Assembly (NCBI RefSeq): GCF_900103455.1
Contig: NZ_FNHI01000015.1
Location: forward strand, 155,970-219,969
DNA from: Streptomyces wuyuanensis
GTDB taxonomy: Bacteria > Actinomycetota > Actinomycetes > Streptomycetales > Streptomycetaceae
Length of the DNA: 64,000 nt
Direction: 5' to 3'
Below the pieces are notes generated by a model. That model saw only the letters and a program-made list of their open reading frames with translations, was not told the DNA's origin and did no database searches. The first letter of the stretch is position 1, and every line of letters starts with the position of its first letter. Of the stretch, positions 25,475 to 34,723 are shown in pieces. The position numbers and the translations under genes were made by a program.

Positions 25475-26057
25475 CGCGCGCCCCCGTTCCGTTCCCCGTC
25501 TCGCCGAGATCCACCGCCACCGCGTCGGGCACGATGCCCCTGACCGGCGGGAACAGCATGCCGTCGTCGCTGCCCGCGTCGAGGGCCACACCGCCCGGCC
25601 CCGGCAGCTCGGGCACCATCACGTCCAGCAGGCGGGCGCCGAGGATCCTCCGGTACTTCCACTCGCGGCGGGCCTCGCCCCGCGCCAGGGCGAAGCGCGC
25701 CAGGGCCTCCTCGTTCGAGAAGGCACAGATCCAGCGGACACCGTTCAGATCGGCGGTCCACAGGCTGTCGTGCTCGTCGAACGGTACGAGTACGGCGGTA
25801 CGCCGGAATTCCCCGAGCAACCGCGCAAACTGCCGCCTCGCCGCAGTCAGTTCGCGGTCGTCCGCCCCGCCCGCGGTCCCGCCCACGGCCACGCCCGCCC
25901 TCGTGTTCGCCGCGCCTGAATCCGGTGTTTCCGGCACTTCGGGCGCGGTGTGGTCGATGGAGTCGCCGGCCGGCGGTGCGGATGCGGTCCAGTCGGCCAA
26001 GTCGGCCAGTTTTGAGGCCCGATCGGTCCGCGAAGTGTCATCCCCGTTGTCACTCAC
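25455..26057 (-). CDS. SseB-like protein
   Basis: This 200-residue protein has an N-terminal polar segment. An SseB-type domain follows (RRTAVLVPFDEHDSLWTADLNGVRWICAFSNEEALARF). It is the first gene of the RHS operon and overlaps the next gene by 20 bases. SseB-like proteins accompany type VII-type effectors in actinomycetes, where they may act as chaperones or adaptors. Role inferred from context. Confidence 0.7.
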   Translation of the reverse strand: MSDNGDDTSRTDRASKLADLADWTASAPPAGDSIDHTAPEVPETPDSGAANTRAGVAVGGTAGGADDRELTAARRQFARLLGEFRRTAVLVPFDEHDSLWTADLNGVRWICAFSNEEALARFALARGEARREWKYRRILGARLLDVMVPELPGPGGVALDAGSDDGMLFPPVRGIVPDAVAVDLGETGNGTGARDDRAGS

Positions 26058-26584
26058 GGCGGAATGCTGTCATGGGGCCGTTCCCGAATGCAACGCGTAA
26101 TTGCGCCTCAAAACAGGGCGATTGGGGCGTGTTCGGGCGGCCTCTCCTACGGGAGAGGGAGCCGGCTCCGCGCGAGGGCCGGGGTGCCGGGTCACTGCCG
26201 TCGGCCGTCTCCTGGATCTCCTCCGGCGGCTGGGATCACGGCGCGGAACGCGTCGAGGGCGGCAGTCGAGTGGTCTCACGACGGCTTCCTCGCGCATAGG
26301 CGTTCCCGGCCCGTTCCCGTCGACACGAACGCGGGACACGCGTACTCCTCCTCCGTACCGAGGCGTGCACCTCGGACCCCGGTGCCGGGTGCTCGATCGC
26401 CGATCACCGGGACCCCGCCCCCGCCGGAGCCCGCGCCCCGTACCTCCGCGTCCCCGGATGGTACGTCCGCCCCGCTCGCAACTTCTCGGCCCGCGCTCCC
26501 GCGCACCCCCTCTCACCGACCCTTTTCGGCGCATACGCCCCCACCCCCCGTCCCGCTGTCCGTCCGCGCTCGTATGCTCGCTGC
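26058..26584. other. Divergent intergenic region before fbiC
   Basis: About 530 bases separate the divergent RHS operon and fbiC. Frames here have the biased composition of noncoding GC-rich DNA and no conserved match. It must hold the promoters of both units. I did not find a clear operator. Confidence 0.5.
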
Positions 26585-29194
26585 ATGACGGATCACCAGG
26601 CCGGAGACCGGGCCGGAGACCAGGCGGGGCGTCCGACCGCCAACGCCATGCGCCGCGCCCTCAGGCGGGCCCGGGACGGCGTCGCGCTCGACATCGGCGA
26701 GGCCGCCGTGCTGCTGCAGGCGCGGGGCGCGGACCTGGAGGACCTGTGCGCGTCCGCGGCGCGCGTGCGGGACGCCGGGCTGGAGGCGGCGGGGCGGCCC
26801 GGCGTCATCACGTACTCGAAGAGCGTGTTCGTCCCGCTCACGAGACTGTGCCGGGACAAATGCCACTACTGCACCTTCGCCACCGTCCCCGGCAAGCTCC
26901 GTCGCGCCGGCCACGGGATGTTCATGTCGCCCGACGAGGTGCTGGACATCGCGCGGCGCGGAGCCGAACTGGGCTGCAAGGAAGCCCTCATCACCCTCGG
27001 CGACAAGCCGGAGGACCGCTGGCCGGAGGCGCGCGAGTGGCTGGAGGCGGAGGGGTACGACGACACCATCGCCTACGTACGCGCCATGGCGATCCGCATC
27101 CTGGAGGAGACGGGACTCCTTCCCCACCTCAACCCGGGCGTGTTGACCTGGACGGACTTCCAGCGGCTCAAGCCCGTCGCCCCCTCCATGGGCATGATGC
27201 TGGAGACCACCGCCACCCGCCTCTGGTCCGAGCCCGGCGGCCCGCACCACGGATCGCCCGACAAGGAGCCGGCGGTGCGGCTGCGGGTGCTGGAGGACGC
27301 CGGGCGCAGCTCCGTCCCGTTCACCAGCGGGCTGCTGATCGGGATCGGCGAGACGTACGAGGAGCGCGCGGACTCGCTGTTCGCGCTGCGCCGGGTCTCC
27401 CGCGCCTACCACGGCATCCAGGAGCTGATCATCCAGAACTTCCGCGCCAAGCCCGACACGGCGATGCGCGGGATGCCGGACGCCGACCTGGACGACCTCG
27501 TCGCCACGATCGCCGTCGCCCGGCACATCATGGGACCCTCCGGCTGCCTCCAGGCGCCGCCGAACCTCGTGGACGAGGAGTACGGACGCCTCATCGCCGC
27601 CGGCATCGACGACTGGGGCGGGGTGTCGCCGCTGACGCCCGACCACGTCAACCCCGAGCGGCCGTGGCCCCAGATCGACCTGCTCGCCGAGCGGTCCGCG
27701 GCCGAGGGCTTCCGACTGCGCGAACGGCTCGCCGTGTACCCGGAGTTCGTCCGGCGCGGCGAGCCCTGGCTGGACCCACGGCTGCTCCCGCACGTGCGGG
27801 CCCTCGCCGACCCCGAGACCGGTCTCGCGAACGAGGGCGCGCTGCCCGTGGGCCTGCCCTGGCAGGAACCGGACGAGGGCTTCGTCGCGAGCGGGCGGAC
27901 CGATCTGCACCGCACCATCGACACCGACGGCCGGACCTCGGACCGCCGGGACGACTTCGACGAGGTGTACGGGGACTGGGGCGCCCTGCGCGAGGCGGCG
28001 GCGCCCGGCATGGTCCCGTCGCGGATCGACACCGACGTACGGCACGCTCTGGCCACGGCGGCGGACGATCCGACGAAACTCACCGACGACGAGGCCCTCG
28101 CGCTGCTCCACGCCGACGGGCCCGCGCTGGACGCGCTCTGCTCGATCGCCGACGACCTGCGCCGTGACGTCGTCGGCGACGACGTCACGTACATCGTCAC
28201 CCGCAACATCAACTTCACCAACGTCTGCTACACCGGCTGCCGCTTCTGCGCCTTCGCCCAGCGCCGCACCGACGCCGACGCGTACACGCTGTCGCTGGAC
28301 CAGGTCGCCGACCGCGCCCGGCAGGCGTGGGACGTCGGCGCGGTCGAGGTGTGCATGCAGGGCGGTATCCACCCCGACCTGCCCGGCACCGCGTACTTCG
28401 ACATCGCCCGGGCCGTGAAGCAGCGCGTCCCCGGCATGCACGTGCACGCGTTCTCGCCCATGGAGGTCGTCAACGGCGCCACACGCACGGGCATGTCGAT
28501 CCGCGAGTGGCTGACCGCGGCCAAGGAGGCCGGACTGGACTCCATCCCCGGGACGGCCGCGGAGATCCTCGACGACGAGGTGCGGTGGGTGCTCACGAAG
28601 GGCAAGCTGCCCACCGCCACCTGGATCGAGGTCGTCACCACCGCCCACGAACTGGGCATCCGCTCGTCGTCGACGATGATGTACGGGCATGTCGACCAGC
28701 CCCGGCACTGGCTGGGCCACTTCCGCACCCTGTCCCGCATCCAGCAGGAGACGGGCGGGTTCACCGAGTTCGTGACACTGCCCTTCATCCACACCAACGC
28801 CCCCGTCTATCTCGCCGGCATCGCCCGCCCCGGCCCCACGACCCGCGACAACCGCGCCGTCACGGCGATGGCCCGGCTGCTGCTCCACCCGCACATCCCC
28901 AACATCCAGACCAGCTGGGTGAAGCTCGGCGCGGACGGCGCCGCGGAGATGCTGCGCTCCGGGGCGAACGACCTGGGCGGCACGCTGATGGAGGAGACCA
29001 TCTCCCGGATGGCAGGGTCGGGTTACGGCTCGTACCGCTCCATCCGCGACCTGACCGCCATCGCCGAGTCCGCCGGTCGTCCGTCGAGGCCCCGTACGAC
29101 GCTGTACGGCGAGGTCCCGGCGGAACGGCAGCGCACCGCGACGGACTCCGACGGCCACCTCCCGGAGTTGCTGCCGGTGCTGGAACAGGGCTGA
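26585..29194 (+). CDS. fbiC: FO synthase, FbiC (fused CofG/CofH)
   Basis: This 869-residue bifunctional radical-SAM enzyme makes 7,8-didemethyl-8-hydroxy-5-deazariboflavin (FO), the F420 chromophore, from 5-amino-6-ribitylaminouracil and tyrosine. The N-terminal CofG half has the cluster motif CRDKCHYC near residue 93. The C-terminal CofH half has CYTGCRFC near 548. Both CxxxCxxC sets are intact. The start at 26585 matches the usual N-terminal region. No other F420 gene is next to it, as in other Streptomyces. It supplies the cofactor for the LLM enzymes in this window. Confidence 0.97.
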   Translation: MTDHQAGDRAGDQAGRPTANAMRRALRRARDGVALDIGEAAVLLQARGADLEDLCASAARVRDAGLEAAGRPGVITYSKSVFVPLTRLCRDKCHYCTFATVPGKLRRAGHGMFMSPDEVLDIARRGAELGCKEALITLGDKPEDRWPEAREWLEAEGYDDTIAYVRAMAIRILEETGLLPHLNPGVLTWTDFQRLKPVAPSMGMMLETTATRLWSEPGGPHHGSPDKEPAVRLRVLEDAGRSSVPFTSGLLIGIGETYEERADSLFALRRVSRAYHGIQELIIQNFRAKPDTAMRGMPDADLDDLVATIAVARHIMGPSGCLQAPPNLVDEEYGRLIAAGIDDWGGVSPLTPDHVNPERPWPQIDLLAERSAAEGFRLRERLAVYPEFVRRGEPWLDPRLLPHVRALADPETGLANEGALPVGLPWQEPDEGFVASGRTDLHRTIDTDGRTSDRRDDFDEVYGDWGALREAAAPGMVPSRIDTDVRHALATAADDPTKLTDDEALALLHADGPALDALCSIADDLRRDVVGDDVTYIVTRNINFTNVCYTGCRFCAFAQRRTDADAYTLSLDQVADRARQAWDVGAVEVCMQGGIHPDLPGTAYFDIARAVKQRVPGMHVHAFSPMEVVNGATRTGMSIREWLTAAKEAGLDSIPGTAAEILDDEVRWVLTKGKLPTATWIEVVTTAHELGIRSSSTMMYGHVDQPRHWLGHFRTLSRIQQETGGFTEFVTLPFIHTNAPVYLAGIARPGPTTRDNRAVTAMARLLLHPHIPNIQTSWVKLGADGAAEMLRSGANDLGGTLMEETISRMAGSGYGSYRSIRDLTAIAESAGRPSRPRTTLYGEVPAERQRTATDSDGHLPELLPVLEQG

Positions 29195-29684
29195 GCCGGC
29201 GCCCGGTGATCGCCGGGGCGGGCGAAGGCCCGTGATGTGAGTCACGCCGGGCGGTCGGCGGCCCCCCACCCCCGGCCGTCCACGGCCCGGCGGCCCCACC
29301 ACCGGCCGTCCACGGCCTGGTCGGCCGTCCGGCTGGCCGTCGGCCGTTCCGCCCGGTCAGCGCCGGGCACCGGCCCGCGCCGGGGCCATCGGCGCGACGC
29401 GACTGCCGTCCCGCCTGCGACTCCCGCCCCGCCCACGCGACAGCCGTCGCCGTGCCTGTGCGACGGCTGTCGCTCCGGGCACGCGTCGGCGGCCGTGACG
29501 ACGACGGCGACGGTGCAGGTCACGGCGCCCCGCGGCGGTGTCGCACCGCACCGGGAACGGTGATCGGAACCGGGCCGAAGCTGACCGTCGCATTCCGCTT
29601 CATAAGCCGTTCCGGCTGGATTCCGCCCATGAAGCGATCTCTCGCGGTCGATTACAGTGCTGCGCACGAGAAGGGGGGAGCCGC
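29195..29684. other. Intergenic region after fbiC
   Basis: About 490 bases with CGGCC-rich near repeats (29240-29350) and a composition shift to AT-richer sequence just before 29680. No gene recognised. The promoter of the next gene is probably at 29590-29670. Confidence 0.45.
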
Positions 29685-30800
29685 GTGACCACACCGGCCG
29701 CAGCCGTCTGGGGACGTGCCGAGCAGCAGGACTTCCGCGCCCGGGTGCGCGGCTGCCTGCTGGGCGGGGCAGTCGGCGACGCACTGGGTGCCGGGATCGC
29801 CGCGCTGTCGCTGGACGAGATACGCGCCGCCCACGGACCGGACGGGGCTGCCGACCTGGTCCCCGCCTACGGCCGCCGCGGTGCCGTCACCGCCGCCACC
29901 CAGCTGACCCTCTTCACGGTCGACGGCCTCATACGCGCCCAGGTCCGCCGGGACACCGGCGCCTGGCACCCGCCGACCGACGTCCACAGAGCCCATCTGC
30001 GCTGGGCGGCCACCCAGCGGGACTGGGGCCCCGACGAGCGCCGCAAGGACAACGGCTGGCTCGCCCGCGAGGAATGGCTCTACACGCGTCGCGACCCGAG
30101 CCGCTCCTGCCTCACCGGCCTCGCCGACGAGGTCCTCGGCACGGTCGACAAGCCCAAGAACCCCACCGCCCGCGACGCCGGGGCGGTCGTCCGCTCCGCG
30201 CCCTTCGGACTGCTCGTGGGCTGGGAGCCGCAGCTGGTCTGCCAGCTCGCCGTGGAGTGCGCGGCGCAGACCCACGGCCACCCCACCGCGTACCTCTCGG
30301 CCGGCGCCTTCGCCGTGATCGTCCACGGGCTGGCCCGCGGCGAGACCGTCGACGGCTCCGTCCAGCGGGCGCTGTCCCTCCTCACGAACAGGCCCGGCCA
30401 CCAGCCCGTGACCGACGCGCTCAAGCAGGCGCTCGGCGCCGTACGCCAGGGCATCCCGAGCCCCACCCGCATCGATGCCCTCGGCGATCCCGAGAACGCC
30501 GAGGACGCTCTCGCCGTCGCCGTCTACTGCACCCTCGTCGGTGAGGACGTCCGCCACGGACTCCGCCTGGCCGTCAACCACGACGGCCCCTCCCACACCA
30601 CCGGCACCCTCTGCGGCGCCCTCCTGGGCGCGCTCCACGGCGAGACGGCCCTCCCGCCCGCCTGGCTGGCCGAACTCGAGGGCCGTTCCACCATCCTCGA
30701 ACTCGCCGACGACTTCGCCATGGAGATGACCCAGGGACCGGCCCTGCACGGCCCCGCCGCCTCCGCCCCCGGTTGGCTCCAGCGCTATCCGCGCGGCTGA
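29685..30800 (+). CDS. ADP-ribosylglycohydrolase-family protein lacking metal ligands
   Basis: This 371-residue protein has the DraG/ARH fold opening RGCLLGGAVGDALGAGI. Active relatives carry T-D-D-T before QMTLFT; here the sequence is VTAATQLTLFTVDGL. The C-terminal D-S-D-(S/T) metal site is replaced by NHDGPSHTTGTLCGALLG. The magnesium ligands are therefore missing at both sites, so it is probably a non-catalytic binding or signalling protein. The GTG at 29685 follows a GGGGGGAG site. It is convergent with the broken symporter gene. Confidence 0.85.
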   Translation: MTTPAAAVWGRAEQQDFRARVRGCLLGGAVGDALGAGIAALSLDEIRAAHGPDGAADLVPAYGRRGAVTAATQLTLFTVDGLIRAQVRRDTGAWHPPTDVHRAHLRWAATQRDWGPDERRKDNGWLAREEWLYTRRDPSRSCLTGLADEVLGTVDKPKNPTARDAGAVVRSAPFGLLVGWEPQLVCQLAVECAAQTHGHPTAYLSAGAFAVIVHGLARGETVDGSVQRALSLLTNRPGHQPVTDALKQALGAVRQGIPSPTRIDALGDPENAEDALAVAVYCTLVGEDVRHGLRLAVNHDGPSHTTGTLCGALLGALHGETALPPAWLAELEGRSTILELADDFAMEMTQGPALHGPAASAPGWLQRYPRG

Positions 30801-30875
30801 GAGCGGACCGGGCGCAAAGGCCCCGGATCGACCGACGGCGTCCCTCTCGGTACCGGGCCCTTGCCAAGGGGATCC

Positions 30876-32351
30876 TCAGCCGTCCGCGCCCTCCTTGACC
30901 GGCGGCACCTCGCTCGGCCCTGCCGGTGCCGGGACCGCCGCCGCGGCCGGGTCGTCGTCGCCGTTGATCCTCGCCAGCACCAGATCCCTCTCGGGCGTGT
31001 CCTCGGGCTTGATGAAGCCGACGAGGACGTACACGATCAGTGAGATCGCGAGCGGCACCGAGACCTTGTACTGCAGCGGCGTACCGCCGTCGATGCCCCA
31101 GCTGATCGGGTAGTTGACCAGCCAGAAGGCGAGCAGGCCGAGCCCCCAGCTGCTCAGCGCCGCCGTCGGACCCGACCGGCGGAAGGACTTGAGCAGGCCG
31201 AGCATGAACGGAATCGCGATCGGGCCCATCAGACCGGCCACCCAGGTGATGACGACGGTGATGATGTTCTTGAAGGTCGGCGAGTTCACCTGGGTGGCGA
31301 TCGCCATCGACAGTCCGAGGAAGGCGACCGTCGTCCAGCGGGCCGCGAACAGCCCGGCGCGCTCGCTCCACGTCCGCGCCTTCCTGGAGAGCACCGGCAT
31401 GATGTCGCGGGTGAAGACGGCGGCGATCGCGTTGGCGTCCGACGAGCACATGGCCATCGTGTGCGAGAAGAATCCGACGATGACCAGGCCCAGCAGGCCG
31501 TGCGGCAGCAACTGCTCGGTCATCAGGGCGTACGAGTCCGAGGCGTCCGGCTTCTGCGCCTCCACCAGCAGCGGCGCGCACCACATCGGGAAGAACAGGA
31601 CCAGCGGCCACACGAACCAGAGGAGGGCGGAGAGCCGGACCGAACGTGTGGCCTCGCGTGCGTTGGCGGTCGCCATGTAGCGCTGCGCCTGGTTCCACAT
31701 TCCGCCGTTGTACTCGAACGTCTTGATGAAGAGGAAGGCGAGGAGGAAGGTCACGGTGTACGGGCCGGCGGTGGGGGCTCCGTGGCCCTGCAGCTCCGGT
31801 TCGTCCCAGATCGTCCAGAAGGTCGAGAAGCCGTCGAGCTCCCCCATCACGGCGACGAGCATCGCGATGCCGGCGAAGAACTGGATGACGAACTGGCCCA
31901 TCTCCGTGAGGGCGTCCGCCCAGAGGCCGCCGACCGTGCAGTAGATGCCGGTGATGACGCCGGTGATGAGGATGCCCTGGTTGAGTGAGATCCCGGTGAA
32001 CACCGAGAGCAGTGTGGCGATCGCCGCCCACTTGGCGCCGACGTCCACGATCTTCAACAGCACTCCGGACCAGGCGAGTGCCTGCTGGGTCTTCAGGTTG
32101 TAGCGGCTCTTCAGGTACTCGAGCGGCGAGGCGACGTGGAGGCGCGACCGCAGCCGGTTGAGCCGCGGTGCGAACAGCTTGGCCCCGATGAAGATGCCGA
32201 TGGCGATCGGGAAGGACCAGGTGACGAAGGACGTGACCCCGCTTGCCCGTGCGGCCCGTGCGGCCCTTGCGGCCTTTGTGGCGGGTGCCGGTCGCCTCGG
32301 GGCGCGCTGCGTGCCGCGCACCGAACGGCGGCGGCCGCCCCGTATGTGCAA
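30876..32351 (-). pseudogene. Sodium/solute symporter (SSS family), 5'-truncated
   Basis: From GVTSFVTWSFPIAIGIF onward this is a well-kept SSS-family transporter with about 11 helices (ALAWSGVLLKIVDVGAKWAA, GGMWNQAQRYMATANA, GFFSHTMAMCSSDANAIA). Family members have about 80 more residues before this point, holding the first helix and the start of the second. Here they are replaced by a low-complexity ARAARAARA stretch fused close to the end of the SDR gene. Transport without the first helix is unlikely. Some start, such as the ATG at 32351, may still be used. Confidence 0.75.
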
Positions 32352-32360
32352 CCGCGGTGG

Positions 32361-33143
32361 CTACCGCATGAGTTCACCGGCGTTGACCAGGAGGGACTGG
32401 CCGGTGATGGAGCGGGCGCGGTCCGAGGCGAGGAAGGCGACGGCCTCCGCGACGTCCCCGTCCGTCGCGAGCTCCGGCAGTGCCATGCGCTCCGTGAGCC
32501 GGGAGAGCACCTCGGCCTCGGGAACGCCTTCGGTGTCGGCGGTGAACCGTATGTACGCCTGGACGGGCGGGCCCCACATCCAGCCGGGGAGCACGGTGTT
32601 GACCCGGATCCGGTGCGGTCCGAGCTCCCGGGCCAGGGAGTACACGGCGGAGGTGAGCGCACCCTTCGATGCCGCGTACGCCGCCTGCCGGACCTGTGAG
32701 GGGGCGGCCACCGCTGACTGGGTGCCGATGACGACCACCGATCCGCCGCGCTCCTTGAGGGCGGGCAGGCAGGCGCGGGTCATGCGCAGGGTGCCCAGCA
32801 GATTGACGTCGAGGACCTGCTGCCAGGTGGAGAAGTCGGCGTCCTCGATGCCGCCGAAGTAGCTGTCCCAGGCGGCGACGTGGACGACGGCGTCGATGCC
32901 GCCGAAGCGCTCCAGTGCAAGGGCGGCGAGTGCCTCGCACTGGCCCTCGTCGGTGATGTCGGTGGCGCGGTGGGCGGTGTGTGCGCCGGTGGGGTCGATC
33001 TCGCCGGCGGTCTTCACGAGGTTCGCTCCGGTGCGGGCGCCGAGGACGGCGTTCCCGCCGTCGCGCACGACCGTCTCGGCGACCCGGTGCCCGAGTCCGG
33101 CGCCGACGCCGGACACGATGACGGTCTTCCCTTGCAGCAGCAT
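32361..33143 (-). CDS. Short-chain dehydrogenase/reductase
   Basis: This 260-residue SDR has GVGAGLGHRVA as cofactor loop, the GTQSAVAA serine region and YAASKGALTSAV with YxxxK. It is divergent from the hypothetical gene at 33225, with operator 4 in the 81-base gap. It probably belongs to the same regulon as the SDR/LLM cluster at 1-8 kb. GGAGG precedes the start at 33143. Confidence 0.9.
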   Translation of the reverse strand: MLLQGKTVIVSGVGAGLGHRVAETVVRDGGNAVLGARTGANLVKTAGEIDPTGAHTAHRATDITDEGQCEALAALALERFGGIDAVVHVAAWDSYFGGIEDADFSTWQQVLDVNLLGTLRMTRACLPALKERGGSVVVIGTQSAVAAPSQVRQAAYAASKGALTSAVYSLARELGPHRIRVNTVLPGWMWGPPVQAYIRFTADTEGVPEAEVLSRLTERMALPELATDGDVAEAVAFLASDRARSITGQSLLVNAGELMR

Positions 33144-33171
33144 CTCGGCGCCTCCCGGCTCTGGCCCTTTA

Positions 33172-33188
33172 TCTGACGGTGCGTCAGA
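33172..33188. promoter_or_regulatory. Putative operator 4, TCTGACGgtgCGTCAGA
   Basis: A 7-bp perfect inverted repeat with 3-bp spacer, identical in its arms to operator 3. It is central in a divergent promoter, 28 bases before the SDR start and 36 before the GTG of the other gene, so it could control both. Confidence 0.7.
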
Positions 33189-33224
33189 GTAGGTCCGCCC
33201 ATCGCAGGAGGGAAGGGGAGTGTC

Positions 33225-34067
33225 GTGAGCGAGGACACCCGGTCCGGGGTGTACGCGGAACTGGCGGCCGTCGGCCCCTACGGGGTCCGTCCCGGCCATG
33301 CGCTGATCACCATGGTCGAGCCGCATCCCGGCCATGAGTACGCGTACAACCGCTGGTACGAGGACGACCACTACTACGCGGGCGCCATGGCGATGCCCTG
33401 GATGTTCGCGGGGCGTCGCTGGGTCGCGACCCGGGATCTGCAGCTGCTGCGCTATCCGGAGAAATCGGCGGTGGCCAGCCCGGTGACCGCCGGCTGCTAC
33501 GTCTCCACCTACTGGATCACCGACGGGCGCTACGACGACCACATGCGATGGACGGTCGGAATCAACAAGAGGCTCAATCGGGACGGCCGTGTCCACCAGG
33601 CCCGTACCCATGTGTTCACCGCGTTCCAGGACCATGTGGCGACCGTCTACCGGGACGGTGCCGCGGGTCCGCGCGACTACCACGCGCTCGACCATCCGTA
33701 CGCCGGGCTGGTCGTCGAGGTGATCGACGCGGAGAGCCCGGAGGTCCGGGCGGAGCTGCTGGAGTGGTTGCGGTCGAGGGAGCTGCCGAAGCGGCTCGCG
33801 CCGAAGGGGGCCGCCGTGTCCCCGGCGGCCATGGTGACGGTGTTCCGGCCCACGCCGCTGCCGCTGGACCGGATGACGTACGTGAAGCAGGTCGAGGGCG
33901 TGGACACCCGGCTGACCCTGCTGTGGTTCCTGGAGCAGGATCCGAGGGAGGTCTGGGAGGAGCATTTCGCCGGGCTCGACGCGGGGGAGCTGGGGAGGAT
34001 CGAGCTGGTGGCGCCCTTCATTCCGACGGTCCCCGGTACGGACCGCTATGTGGACGAGCTTCGATGA
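33225..34067 (+). CDS. Hypothetical dimeric alpha/beta-barrel (EthD-like) protein
   Basis: This 280-residue protein seems to hold two related ferredoxin-like halves. The first contains MVEPHPGHEYAYNRWYEDDHYYAGAM, similar to EthD/dimeric barrel proteins where an N-x-W-Y-(D/E) segment lines the pocket. The second contains TRLTLLWFLEQDP. The GTG at 33225 follows GGAGGGAAGGGGAG. It shares operator 4 with the divergent SDR. It may be a small isomerase or ligand-binding enzyme of the same pathway. Family assignment is tentative. Confidence 0.65.
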   Translation: MSEDTRSGVYAELAAVGPYGVRPGHALITMVEPHPGHEYAYNRWYEDDHYYAGAMAMPWMFAGRRWVATRDLQLLRYPEKSAVASPVTAGCYVSTYWITDGRYDDHMRWTVGINKRLNRDGRVHQARTHVFTAFQDHVATVYRDGAAGPRDYHALDHPYAGLVVEVIDAESPEVRAELLEWLRSRELPKRLAPKGAAVSPAAMVTVFRPTPLPLDRMTYVKQVEGVDTRLTLLWFLEQDPREVWEEHFAGLDAGELGRIELVAPFIPTVPGTDRYVDELR

Positions 34068-34236
34068 AGGACGGACCTTGGGCGAGAGGTGGGTCGAGCC
34101 GTCCCCGGGCATGGGGCGTGGCCTGCAGCGCCGAGCCCCCTCGGCCGGGACGGCGGACCAGTCGAGAGGGCTCTGTCCGTCGAGTCAGGGTCCCTCGACG
34201 CTGGCCGGCACGGCGCCCGTGGGGCGGGCCGGCGTC

Positions 34237-34253
34237 GGAAGCCTTCGGCTTCC
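34237..34253. terminator. Hairpin between convergent genes
   Basis: A 7-bp stem GGAAGCC/GGCTTCC with a 3-base loop is followed by a T-rich stretch. It lies between the convergent hypothetical gene and the DUF397 gene. Confidence 0.6.
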
Positions 34254-34281
34254 TCGCTTTTCTGCTTCCGGCTTCGGATCC

Positions 34282-34482
34282 CTAGAGGGAGCCTTTGCTC
34301 ACGCCGTGCACGAACGCGGTCCAGGAGCCGGGGACGAAGGTGATGGAGGGGCCCTCGGGGGCCTTGGAGTCGCGGACGGCGATCGCCTGCACAACAGGGG
34401 ACTTGACCTCGACGCATGCGCCGTTTCCGCCGGAGTACGAGGATTTGACCCAAGTGTCCGTGGCGCCCTGGTGAATAGCCAT
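34282..34482 (-). CDS. DUF397-domain small protein
   Basis: This 66-residue protein has the DUF397 pattern WVKSSYSGGNGACVEVK and IAVRDSKAPEGP. It lies 241 bases downstream of the XRE/DUF5753 gene on the same strand, farther than usual. It may have its own promoter in the AT-richer stretch at 34520-34620. Confidence 0.88.
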   Translation of the reverse strand: MAIHQGATDTWVKSSYSGGNGACVEVKSPVVQAIAVRDSKAPEGPSITFVPGSWTAFVHGVSKGSL

Positions 34483-34723
34483 GTCTTTCTCCGGTTCCGT
34501 GTTTCGACGGTGTTGCCGACGTGCTCGACGGCGTGATCACGACGCTACTCGGCGCGCTTGACCGCTGAGAACGTCCGTTCACCCGACCGGATGGCATATT
34601 CCACTGTGCTCTTCCGGGAAATGGTCACGAAGGTGTACCGTGCGCCCCCGCGCCTTCCCGGTCCGCTTCCCCATGGTGTCCCCGCGGCCGTCCGACGACG
34701 GGTGGGCGACACCGGAGCTGCGC

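Noticed and set aside
26101..28167. 688-residue plus-strand frame overlapping fbiC
   Set aside because: It overlaps the radical-SAM gene in another frame and has no conserved sequence.
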